NCBI RefSeq assembly: GCF_001720585.1
Contig: NZ_MABH01000141.1
Coordinates: forward strand, 1-34,131
DNA length: 34,131 nt
Direction of reading: 5' to 3'
From: Cereibacter johrii
GTDB taxonomy: Bacteria; Pseudomonadota; Alphaproteobacteria; Rhodobacterales; Rhodobacteraceae
Shown here: piece after piece, positions 1 through 6,388 of the stretch
Layout of the letters: the number at the start of each line of letters is the position of its first letter
Position numbering within the stretch: position 1 is the first letter of the stretch
The notes under the pieces: generated by a model
The model's input: only the letters and a program-made list of their open reading frames with translations
Database searches by the model: none
What the model was told of the DNA's origin: nothing
Translations under genes and position numbers: made by a program

Positions 1-893
1 GGCGCGCGACCCTGTCGGCGCGGCGCACCAAGGGCGGCGCGCTCGTGGGCTTCCACGCCCGCCAGTCGGGGACGATCATCCCGATCCCCGAGTGCAAGCT
101 GCTTCACCCCGACCTGATGGCGGCCATGCCCGCGCTCGAGGCGCTGGTGAAGATCGGCGGCTCGCGCTCGGCCGAGCTGTCGCTCACCGTGACGCGCAGC
201 CTCGGCGGGCCCGACGTGGCGGTGACGGGCGGCAAGCCGCTTGACGCAGGCCTGCGGGCGGCCCTCGCGCAGGTGGCCGAGGCGCAGGCCCTCGCGCGGC
301 TGACGTGGGAGGGCGAGACCATCGCCCTTCGCGTGCCCCCGGCGCAGGCCTTCGGGCCGGCGCGCGTGGTGCCGCCGCCGAGCGCCTTCCTGCAGGCGAC
401 GGCCGAGGGCGAGGCGGCGCTGCTGGCCGCCGCGAGCGATGCCATTGGCGATGCGCGAACGGTGACGGATCTTTTCGCGGGTGCGGGCACCTTCACCCTG
501 CCGCTCGCGGCCGGGGCCGAGGTCCATGCCGTCGAGGGCGATGCGGCGATGATGGCGGCCCTCGACCGCGGCTGGCGGCAGGCGCCGGGGCTGAAGCGGG
601 TGACGGTGGAGACGCGCGACCTGTTCCGCCGCCCGCTCGAGCCCGACGAGCTGCGCAAGGCCGAGGCGGTGGTGATCGATCCGCCGCGCGCCGGGGCCGA
701 GGCTCAGGCCCGGGCGCTGGCCCGCGCCGCGGTGCCGGTGGTGGCCTTCGTCTCCTGCAACCCCGTGACCTTCGCCCGCGACGCGCTGATCCTGATGCGC
801 GGGGGCTACCGGCTCGACTGGGGGCAGGGGGTGGACCAGTTCCGCTGGTCCTCGCATGTCGAGCTTGCCGCGCGCTTCAGCCGACCTGCCTGA
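1..893 (+). CDS. TrmA/RumA-family RNA 5-methyluridine methyltransferase, 3' part
   Basis: The gene enters from the left edge; its reading frame starts at base 3 and 296 C-terminal residues are visible. The product should transfer a methyl group from SAM to C5 of a uridine in rRNA or tRNA. In visible-segment numbering, the SAM-binding motif I is DLFAGAGTFTLPLA near residue 156, motif IV DPPRAG is near 226, the catalytic cysteine lies in FVSCNP at residue 252, and the catalytic-base glutamate lies in HVE at 287. These are the signature elements of the family. The N-terminal part, which would show a TRAM domain or iron-sulfur cysteines and help separate 23S rRNA from tRNA enzymes, is outside the window. 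A GTG at 45 could be mistaken for the start, but coding similarity continues upstream of it. Family is secure; substrate is not. Confidence 0.9.
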   Translation, partial: RATLSARRTKGGALVGFHARQSGTIIPIPECKLLHPDLMAAMPALEALVKIGGSRSAELSLTVTRSLGGPDVAVTGGKPLDAGLRAALAQVAEAQALARLTWEGETIALRVPPAQAFGPARVVPPPSAFLQATAEGEAALLAAASDAIGDARTVTDLFAGAGTFTLPLAAGAEVHAVEGDAAMMAALDRGWRQAPGLKRVTVETRDLFRRPLEPDELRKAEAVVIDPPRAGAEAQARALARAAVPVVAFVSCNPVTFARDALILMRGGYRLDWGQGVDQFRWSSHVELAARFSRPA

Positions 894-996
894 CCCGGGC
901 CCCTTCGCGCCGAATTAACCCTGCTGACCAAAGATTGTCTGGCGAGACGGGCCGATTCCCGGTATCTCGGAATAAAAAACATGTCGGGCAGTGAAC

Positions 997-1491
997 ATGA
1001 AATTTCTGAAGATAACCCTGATCGTTCTCGCACTCGGGCTCGCCGGCTGCGGCGATTCGAAGATCCGCAAATATGACGGCCCGCCGGTCACCAGCGTCCA
1101 GGTGCACAAGGCGGACCGCAAGATGTATCTGCTGAGCGGCTCCAAGGTGCTGCGCCAGTATGACGTGGGCTTGGGCTTCAAGCCGACCGGCCACAAGCAG
1201 TACGAGGGCGATGGCCGCACGCCGGAAGGCGTCTATTTCATCGACCGCCAGAACCCGCGCTCGACCTATCACCTGTCGCTCGGGATCTCTTATCCCAACG
1301 TCCTCGATCAGAAGATGGCCTTCCTCGAGGGCAAGAAGCCCGGGGGCGACATCTTCATCCACGGGCGTGGCAAGTATAACGGGCCGAACCGCCGCGACTG
1401 GACGGCAGGCTGCATCGCGATCACCGACGAGGAGGTCGAGGAAGTCTACTCGATGGTGCGGCTCGGCACCCCGATCTACATCCTCCCCTGA
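997..1491 (+). CDS. L,D-transpeptidase (YkuD domain) lipoprotein
   Basis: This 164-residue protein begins with a lipoprotein signal peptide ending in the lipobox LAGC (Cys18), so it is probably lipid-anchored in the envelope. The rest is a single YkuD/ErfK domain. The active-site pattern is present: His122 in FIHGRGKYNG and the nucleophile Cys139 in WTAGCIAI. Such enzymes form 3-3 peptidoglycan cross-links or attach proteins to peptidoglycan; which applies here cannot be read from sequence. I chose ATG 997 over GTG 991 because it gives a clean signal peptide, although no strong ribosome-binding site is seen. The residue after the lipobox Cys is Gly followed by Asp (+3), so the final membrane is uncertain. 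A second YkuD gene lies about 770 bp downstream. Confidence 0.88.
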   Translation: MKFLKITLIVLALGLAGCGDSKIRKYDGPPVTSVQVHKADRKMYLLSGSKVLRQYDVGLGFKPTGHKQYEGDGRTPEGVYFIDRQNPRSTYHLSLGISYPNVLDQKMAFLEGKKPGGDIFIHGRGKYNGPNRRDWTAGCIAITDEEVEEVYSMVRLGTPIYILP

Positions 1492-1497
1492 CGCGCT

Positions 1498-1531
1498 CGC
1501 CGCGCCCCCGGCTGGTGCCCGGGGCGCGGCG
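1498..1531. terminator. GC-rich hairpin between convergent genes
   Basis: The arms of about 15 bp read cgccgcgcccccggc and gcccggggcgcggcg, pairing except for one mismatch around a 4-nt loop. It sits between the end of the L,D-transpeptidase gene (plus) and the end of the CAP-domain gene (minus), where a bidirectional terminator is expected. There is no T-tract on either side, so intrinsic termination is uncertain. Confidence 0.45.
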
Positions 1532-1540
1532 GGATGCGGG

Positions 1541-2080
1541 TCAGAGACCCGCCACCGCCATGGGCGCGGAACTGCCCGTCACGACGGTCCACCAGATCTT
1601 GCCCTGCGGCTCCTGATACCAGGCGAAGCCGAGATCGGTGGCGTTCGGATCCAGCACGATCTCGCGCGTGTCCTTCTGCTCCATCCAGACGGCCAGTGTC
1701 TCGAGCTCGGTCTGGTAGGTTTCCGAGATCAGCTCGCCCTTCAGCTTGCCCTGATAGCCCGCGCGCTGCACGCGCAGGAGGGGCGAGGATCCGTCCGAGC
1801 CGAAGTGCCAGGGGCGGTTCTGCACCGACATGTCGCGCGAGTGGGTGGCGGCGGCGGCGGTGAGCTGCGAGTTGAGCTGGAGCGGAGCCGCCCCCTTCGC
1901 CTGGCGCAGCGCATTGACCGAATCCAGCAGCCGGTAGGTGACTTCACCCTCCTGAGCGGACGTGATCTTGTAGACCTGCGGCAGCGGCTTTCCGTCGGGC
2001 CCCAGCGCCATCGGCGTCGTCGAGGCGCAGGCCGAAAGGACCAGAGCGCCACAGAGGGCGAGCGCGGAGATAGTCTTCAT
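1541..2080 (-). CDS. CAP-domain (SCP/YkwD-like) lipoprotein
   Basis: This 179-residue protein starts with a lipoprotein signal peptide whose lipobox is LSAC (Cys18). Residues from about 50 to the end form a CAP/SCP domain: an N-terminal helix VNALRQAKG, then HSRDMSVQNRPWHFGSDGSS with the His and aromatic residues usual near the CAP cavity, a GELISETYQ segment, and a C-terminal WWTVVTG strand. CAP proteins are secreted, and bacterial ones are often envelope-associated; a molecular activity is rarely known. I chose ATG 2080 because GGTGGAAG lies just upstream, rather than the GTG at 2095. It lies between two L,D-transpeptidase genes, which hints at a cell-wall-related role (inference). Confidence 0.85.
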   Translation of the reverse strand: MKTISALALCGALVLSACASTTPMALGPDGKPLPQVYKITSAQEGEVTYRLLDSVNALRQAKGAAPLQLNSQLTAAAATHSRDMSVQNRPWHFGSDGSSPLLRVQRAGYQGKLKGELISETYQTELETLAVWMEQKDTREIVLDPNATDLGFAWYQEPQGKIWWTVVTGSSAPMAVAGL

Positions 2081-2184
2081 GTGTCTTCCACCCACAAGGA
2101 TTGCTGGGGGCCCTCATAACAGAAAGGCCGCAGGCTATTCAAATGCAACTCAAGGGCGCAGTTCGACGTTGACGCGGGCGTGAA

Positions 2185-2213
2185 TTGTCGCCACTCGCGG
2201 CGAGAGATAGGAT
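2185..2213 (+). promoter_or_regulatory. Candidate sigma-70-type promoter for the Tat L,D-transpeptidase
   Basis: TTGTCG (2185-2190) and TAGGAT (2208-2213) are 17 bp apart, 47 bp before the chosen start codon. Match to consensus is moderate and no start site is known. Confidence 0.35.
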
Positions 2214-2214
2214 G

Positions 2215-2241
2215 CTTCGGTCCCAAATTTCGGGGACCAAG
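2215..2241 (+). promoter_or_regulatory. Hairpin in the putative 5' leader
   Basis: CTT(C)GGTCCC and GGGACCAAG pair as a 9-bp stem with one bulged C and an 8-nt loop, aaatttcg. The stem ends four bases before the AAGGAG ribosome-binding site at 2245-2250. It could affect translation or mRNA stability, or be a repressor site; the sequence does not say which. Confidence 0.35.
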
Positions 2242-2259
2242 ATCAAGGAGACGAGCGGA

Positions 2260-2862
2260 ATGGGTGCGGATCAATCGAACAGGCTCGACCGTCGCACGCT
2301 GCTGTGGAGTGCAGCCGCGGGGCTCGGAGCCATGGCGCTGCCGGCGCGTGCGCAGGAACAGACCGAGAGCGTGATGCCCGTGGCCCAGAGCCCGGTGCGC
2401 AACAACGTCTCGAGCTTCCGGATGCTGGACTGGCAGCCCTACTTCTCGAACCTGCGGAACGGTGCGGTGCTGGTCGACATCACGTCCCGGGCGCTGCATT
2501 TCTGGAGCGAGGACGGGCAGACCTATCTGCTGTTCCCGACCTCGGTGCCGCTGTCCGATGACCTGACCCGCCGCGGCCGGACCGAGGTGGTGCAGAAGGT
2601 GGTGGCGCCGCCGTGGCGGCCGACCCCCGCCATGAAGGAGCGCAACCCCGAATGGCCGGACATGGTCCCGGGCGGGGCGCCGGACAATCCGCTGGGCACC
2701 CATGCGCTCTACCTCTCCTGGACGTATTACCGCATCCACGGGACGCACGACACGCGCAAGATCGGGCGAAAATCCTCGAACGGCTGCATCGGCCTCTACA
2801 ATGAGCATATCCAGCAGCTCTTCCCGCTCGCCAAAGTGGGAACACAGGTGCTTCTCATCTGA
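2260..2862 (+). CDS. Tat-exported L,D-transpeptidase (ErfK/YbiS/YcfS/YnhG family)
   Basis: The 200-residue product starts with a twin-arginine signal (Arg11-Arg12 in DRRTLLW, a hydrophobic stretch, then ARA|Q near residue 31), so it is expected to be exported folded to the periplasm. The rest is a YkuD domain with His160 in YRIHGT and the nucleophile Cys176 in SSNGCIGLYN. It should form L,D cross-links in peptidoglycan or anchor proteins to it. ATG 2260 was chosen because AAGGAG lies 9 bp upstream and because it yields the Tat signal; an ATG at 2185 would place the signal internally. The 3' end is followed by a separate small gene. It shares the catalytic motif with the lipoprotein at 997, but the two use different export routes. 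Confidence 0.9.
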   Translation: MGADQSNRLDRRTLLWSAAAGLGAMALPARAQEQTESVMPVAQSPVRNNVSSFRMLDWQPYFSNLRNGAVLVDITSRALHFWSEDGQTYLLFPTSVPLSDDLTRRGRTEVVQKVVAPPWRPTPAMKERNPEWPDMVPGGAPDNPLGTHALYLSWTYYRIHGTHDTRKIGRKSSNGCIGLYNEHIQQLFPLAKVGTQVLLI

Positions 2863-2924
2863 CGTAACCATGCAACAGTGAACGGAACTTCTGGCATCCC
2901 GATTGCCTTTTCCAAGGTGTGCTG

Positions 2925-2939
2925 GTTACTCGGAGTAAC
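2925..2939. promoter_or_regulatory. Perfect dyad upstream of the 58-residue protein gene
   Basis: GTTACT-CGG-AGTAAC is a perfect 6-3-6 inverted repeat 71 bp before the start codon, next to an AT-rich TAATAT at 2944-2949 that may be a -10 element. The arrangement suits an operator at a promoter. No regulator can be named. Confidence 0.35.
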
Positions 2940-3010
2940 GAGGTAATATCTTGGGAGCCACCCGTCTGCCTCATGCTTACTCGGACCGGGTGCCACATCT
3001 GGAGGTCTAA

Positions 3011-3187
3011 ATGAAGAAACTTGTGCTCGCTGCCGCCCTTTCGATCGCCGCCACGTCCGCCTTCGCCGGCGGCATGGCCGAGCCCGTCATGGAGCCCGCT
3101 GTCGTCGAAGCCGAAACCGCTTCGTCGGGCGGCATCCTGGTCCCGCTGATGCTGCTGGTCGTCGTGGCCGCCGTCGCCGCCAACTGA
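3011..3187 (+). CDS. Small envelope protein, 58 residues, related to the one at 14164
   Basis: A complete short gene, ATG 3011 to TGA 3185-3187, preceded by a strong GGAGGT site at 3001-3006. The protein has a signal peptide (MKKLVLAAAL..., probably cut after SAFA near residue 19), a short acidic linker containing EP, VVEAE and SSGG, then a hydrophobic C-terminal stretch (ILVPLMLLVVVAAVAA) that would span or insert in a membrane. The pattern AFAGG - EP - VVxAE - GG - hydrophobic tail matches the 78-residue protein at 14164, so the two belong to one family. That relative sits beside yjbF, in the position of E. coli YjbE/GfcA. Function unknown. It is followed by a good terminator and is probably monocistronic. 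Confidence 0.8.
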   Translation: MKKLVLAAALSIAATSAFAGGMAEPVMEPAVVEAETASSGGILVPLMLLVVVAAVAAN

Positions 3188-3209
3188 GCTGCACGACATC
3201 CCGACTTGA

Positions 3210-3240
3210 GGCGGCAGGGAAACCTGCCGCCTTCTTCATT
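3210..3240 (+). terminator. Rho-independent terminator
   Basis: A perfect 9-bp stem, GGCGGCAGG / CCTGCCGCC, closes a GAAA tetraloop and is followed by TTCTTCATTT. It lies 22 bp after the stop of the 58-residue protein gene. The same TTCTTCATT tail follows the terminator at 14428. Confidence 0.85.
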
Positions 3241-3315
3241 TGACGGGGCTGCCGAGCCTGGCAAGGCCACCGGCTCCGACAGCCTTCCGTGGATCCTTTG
3301 CTGTCCGTCTGCTCC

Positions 3316-3354
3316 GGCCCGCCGCCCCTCATGGGGGGCCTCCGGGCCTTTCTC
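3316..3354 (+). terminator. Possible second hairpin near the hemH 3' end
   Basis: GGCCCG (3316-3321) pairs with CGGGCC (3343-3348), with an inner CCCC/GGGG pairing around TCAT, followed by TTTCTC on the plus strand. It may back up the 3210 terminator or, as structure alone, mark the end of the convergent hemH transcript. There is no T-tract in the hemH direction. Confidence 0.3.
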
Positions 3355-4486
3355 AGGGCCGCGCCAGCCAACCTGCGAGATTGTCCTCGATCACCGAGAC
3401 CAGCGCGCGGATATGCGCCTCGTCGTCGTTCAGGCAGGGGATATAGGTGAAGTCCTCGCCGCCCGCTTCCTCGAAGGCCTCGCGAATCTCGCCGTTGATC
3501 TCTTCCAGCGTCTCGATGCAATCCGCCGAGAAGGCCGGCGCGATCACCGCGATACGCTTCTTTCCGGCGCGGGCAAGCTCCGCCACATGCTCGACCGTAT
3601 AGGGCTTCAGCCATTCCTCGGGCCCGAAGACCGACTGGAAGGTGGTGTCGATCGCGCCCTTCTCCCATCCCAGCCGCTCGCGCAGCAGGCGCGAGGTCTT
3701 GGCGCACTGGCAATGGTAGGGATCTCCGGCCATCAGATAGCGCTTGGGCATCCCGTGGTAGGAGGCCACCAGCACGTCAGGCCGGTGCTCGAGCTGGGCA
3801 TAGGCGCGCTCGACCGACTGCGCGAGCGCGTCGATGTAGAGCGGATTGTCGTAATATTCCGGCACGGTCCGCACCGCGGGCTGGCGCTTCTCCTTCATCA
3901 TGGCCCGGAAGAACTCGTCGTTCGCCGTGGCCGAGGTCGCGCCCGCGTAATGCGGATAGAGCGGGAAGAAGAGGATCTTCTCGCAGCCCGCCTCGACCAT
4001 GGCCCGCACGCGGCTCTCGGTCGAGGGGTTGCCGTAGCGCATGCAGAAATCGACCATGACGCGGTTGCCGTAGCGAGAGCGGATCTCGGTGGCGATGGCG
4101 GCTGTCTGGTCCTTGGTGATCGTCATGAGCGGGCTCTCGCCCTTGTCATGGTTCCAGATCAGCTTGTAGTTCGCGCCCGACGAGAAGGGGCGCTTGGACA
4201 GGATCAGGATCTGCAGCAGCGGCTGCCACTTCCAGGCCGGATAGTCGATCACCCGCTTGTCCGAGAGGAACTCGTTCAGGTAGCGGCGCATCGACCAGTA
4301 GTCGTAATTGTCCGGCGTGCCGAGATTGGCAAGCAGGATGCCGATCTTGGGTTGCGGCAGCTCCGGGTGGTCTGCGGGCGCATGGGCGAGCCGGTCCTGA
4401 CCCGGACGGATGGGCTCTTCAGCCCCCAAGGTTCGCGCCTGCTCCGGCGTCGCTTGCAGCATCGGCGTCATTCCGCTTCCAGACAT
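3353..4486 (-). CDS. hemH: Ferrochelatase
   Basis: HemH inserts ferrous iron into protoporphyrin IX, the last step of protoheme synthesis. The 377-residue protein carries the family core: LLANLGTPDN near the N-terminus, FPLYPHYAGATSA, the metal-site His244 in SYHGMPKRYL, a conserved Cys-containing DPYHCQC segment, and Glu325 in CIETLEEI. The first 45 or so residues precede the conserved core and look like a variable extension. ATG 4486 is used, but the ATG at 4471 (protein start MTPMLQ) has a better placed GGAAG and could be the true start. It lies 37 bp downstream of the NDUFAF5-like gene on the same strand, so the two are probably co-transcribed. Confidence 0.95.
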   Translation of the reverse strand: MSGSGMTPMLQATPEQARTLGAEEPIRPGQDRLAHAPADHPELPQPKIGILLANLGTPDNYDYWSMRRYLNEFLSDKRVIDYPAWKWQPLLQILILSKRPFSSGANYKLIWNHDKGESPLMTITKDQTAAIATEIRSRYGNRVMVDFCMRYGNPSTESRVRAMVEAGCEKILFFPLYPHYAGATSATANDEFFRAMMKEKRQPAVRTVPEYYDNPLYIDALAQSVERAYAQLEHRPDVLVASYHGMPKRYLMAGDPYHCQCAKTSRLLRERLGWEKGAIDTTFQSVFGPEEWLKPYTVEHVAELARAGKKRIAVIAPAFSADCIETLEEINGEIREAFEEAGGEDFTYIPCLNDDEAHIRALVSVIEDNLAGWLARP

Positions 4487-4523
4487 TCAATTCGTCAGAC
4501 ACATAAAGGCATATGGACCGGGG

Positions 4524-5336
4524 TCAACCATCGCCGGGCCCGTCCTTTCGGGCGGCGGCCAGCGCGTCGGCCAGACTCCGGGCCGCCGATCCGGGCCTGA
4601 GCGGCTTCTGCTGGCTCTCGTGCGGCGCCCAGCCGGTGAGGCAGATGATCTCGAAACTGGCCACGATCCGGTCGTCCTCCCTGCGCGGATAGCGCGCCTC
4701 GGCCTCGGCAAAGAGCGCGCGGCGGCTGGGCCGGCGCAGCCGCGCCTCGAGCGCATTCGTCTCGCCCATGGCCCGCAGGTCGCGCATGAGGTGGAGCGTG
4801 TCGCGATACCGGACCTCCCGGATCAGCGAATCCGCCACCGGAAGCGCGAAACCGGCCCGCTGGAGCAGCGCCCCCAGATCCCGGATCTCCGCCATCGGCA
4901 GCACCCGTGGCGAGAGGCCTCCCGTCACGGCCGCCTCGGCCTCGGCCAGGGCGATGCGCAGTTCGGACAGGGTGCGGCCCCCGAAGAGCAGCCCGAGAAA
5001 GAGCCCGTCCGGCCTGAGCGCCCGCCGGCTCTGGACCAGCTGGCCCACGGGGTCGTTCGACCAGTGCATCGCAAGGGCATGGATCACGAGATCGTGCGCG
5101 CCGGGGTCGAGCGCCAGCTCCTCGGCGTCCGTCACGATCCGTGCATCCGGCAGCCGGTCGCGCCAGATCTCGGGACAGGGGGTCACGACGGCGGGGGCCG
5201 TAAACCGTCTGTTAACCTCGCTCAGTCTCTCCTCGACCTCGAGCGCGGCTTCCTCGTGCAGGAACAGGGCGGGCGCGCGGCAGGCGCGGCTCCGGTGGCG
5301 GGCAAGGGCGGGGCGGTCGGTCAGGATGGGGGTCAT
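4524..5336 (-). CDS. NDUFAF5-like protein of the BioC/SAM-methyltransferase superfamily
   Basis: A 270-residue protein closely resembling mitochondrial NDUFAF5 (C20orf7), a complex I assembly factor reported to hydroxylate an arginine of the NDUFS7 subunit. The diagnostic stretches are ALAMHWSNDP at residues 87-96 and DGLFLGLLFGGRTLSELR shortly after; a C-terminal region with RYPRREDD and ASFEIICLTGWAPHESQQKP also fits. The glycine-rich SAM motif expected around residues 45-60 is not recognisable; that segment reads TAPAVVTPCPEIWRDRL. A true methyltransferase role is therefore doubtful. Start ATG 5336 has GGAGG five bases upstream. It leads hemH and is divergent from comF with only 32 bp between starts. 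A quinone- or complex I-related role is inference from homology. Confidence 0.8.
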   Translation of the reverse strand: MTPILTDRPALARHRSRACRAPALFLHEEAALEVEERLSEVNRRFTAPAVVTPCPEIWRDRLPDARIVTDAEELALDPGAHDLVIHALAMHWSNDPVGQLVQSRRALRPDGLFLGLLFGGRTLSELRIALAEAEAAVTGGLSPRVLPMAEIRDLGALLQRAGFALPVADSLIREVRYRDTLHLMRDLRAMGETNALEARLRRPSRRALFAEAEARYPRREDDRIVASFEIICLTGWAPHESQQKPLRPGSAARSLADALAAARKDGPGDG

Positions 5337-5368
5337 GGGGGCCTCCGCTGCGAGGTAAGGGGGCGGGG

Positions 5369-6091
5369 ATGGGATTGCAAGCGGCGCTGCGCCTCCTGTT
5401 TCCGCCGCAATGTCTGCTCTGCGAGACGCAGGTCACGACGGAGTTCGGCCTCTGCGGTGCCTGCTGGCGCGACACGCCCTTCATCGCGGGCCTCGTCTGC
5501 GACCTCTGCGGCGCGCCGCTGCCGGGCGAGGATCCGGGGCACCCGGTCCGGTGCGACGACTGCCTGTCCTCGGCCCGTCCCTGGGATCACGGTCGGGCGG
5601 CGCTCCTTTACCGCGACAACGGCCGCAAGCTCGCGCTGGCGCTGAAGCACGGAGACCGGCTCGATCTGGCGCGCCCGCTCGCGGGCTGGATCCTCAAGGC
5701 CGCGCGTCCGATCCTGCTGCCGGGGGCCTTGGTCGTGCCGGTGCCGCTCCACTGGACGCGGCTTCTGGCGCGGCGCTACAACCAGTCCGCGCTGCTGTCG
5801 GCAGAGATGGCGCGGCAGGCGGGGCTCGACCATTGCCCCGATGCGCTGGTTCGGGGGCGCAACACCCGCAGCCAGGAGGGGCGCAGCCGCGAGGGCCGGT
5901 TCGAGAACATGACCGGCGCGATCCTGCCCCATCCGCGGCGCGGACGGCTGCTGAAGGGAAGGCCGGTCCTGATCCTCGACGACGTGATGACCTCGGGCGC
6001 CACGCTCGCCGCCGCAACCGAAGCCTGTCAGGCGGCAGGCGCCACCTCCGTCTCGGTCGCGGTGCTGGCGCGCGTTGCGAAGGACACCTAA
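5369..6091 (+). CDS. comF: ComF-family phosphoribosyltransferase-like protein
   Basis: The 240-residue protein has the two-part ComF layout. An N-terminal zinc region holds four pairs of cysteines spaced CxxC (15/18, 29/32, 44/47, 62/65). A C-terminal type I phosphoribosyltransferase fold follows, with VPVPLHWTRLLARRYNQ and the PRPP-binding signature VLILDDVMTSGAT at 200-212. ComF proteins are needed for DNA uptake in naturally competent bacteria, but the family is widespread in bacteria not known to be competent and its biochemical role is unsettled. ATG 5369 follows an AAGGGGG site. No other competence genes are in the window. Confidence 0.88.
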   Translation: MGLQAALRLLFPPQCLLCETQVTTEFGLCGACWRDTPFIAGLVCDLCGAPLPGEDPGHPVRCDDCLSSARPWDHGRAALLYRDNGRKLALALKHGDRLDLARPLAGWILKAARPILLPGALVVPVPLHWTRLLARRYNQSALLSAEMARQAGLDHCPDALVRGRNTRSQEGRSREGRFENMTGAILPHPRRGRLLKGRPVLILDDVMTSGATLAAATEACQAAGATSVSVAVLARVAKDT

Positions 6092-6102
6092 ATCCCTATA
6101 GT
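6075..6102 (+). promoter_or_regulatory. Candidate promoter for grxC
   Basis: TTGCGA (6075-6080) and TATAGT (6097-6102) are 16 bp apart, overlapping the comF stop codon and ending 25 bp before the grxC start. It would allow grxC and the following genes to be expressed apart from comF. Confidence 0.4.
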
Positions 6103-6126
6103 CACGAACGACCGGAAGGATATGCC

Positions 6127-6384
6127 ATGAAGTCCGTCGAGATCTACACGACGCCAACCTGCGGCTATTGCCAGGCGGCCAAGTCGCTTCTGCGCCGCAA
6201 GGGCGTGAGCTATACCGAGACCGACGTCAGCAGCGATCCCTCGCTGCGGGCGGCCATGACCCAGCGGGCCCATGGCCGGCGGACCGTGCCGCAGATCTTC
6301 ATCGGCGGCCAGCATGTCGGCGGGTGCGACGATCTCCATGCGCTCGAGGATGCGGGCAAGCTCGACCCGATGCTGGCAGACTGA
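6127..6384 (+). CDS. grxC: Glutaredoxin 3
   Basis: A complete 85-residue monothiol/dithiol-size glutaredoxin that reduces disulfides with glutathione in the cytoplasm. The dithiol active site is Cys12-Gly-Tyr-Cys15, where most GrxC proteins have CPYC. The glutathione-binding TVPQIFI (53-59) with its cis-proline and GGCDDL (65-70) are intact. ATG 6127 has GGAAGG seven bases upstream; an ATG five bases earlier is out of frame. It is followed after 4 bp by the nitrilase-family gene, so translation is probably coupled. Confidence 0.93.
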   Translation: MKSVEIYTTPTCGYCQAAKSLLRRKGVSYTETDVSSDPSLRAAMTQRAHGRRTVPQIFIGGQHVGGCDDLHALEDAGKLDPMLAD

Positions 6385-6388
6385 TCCG

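Noticed and set aside
943-969. Imperfect hairpin cgaga-cggg / cccg-gta-tctcg before the first L,D-transpeptidase
   Set aside because: The right arm has a bulge and there is no T-tract or clear promoter; the structure is weak.
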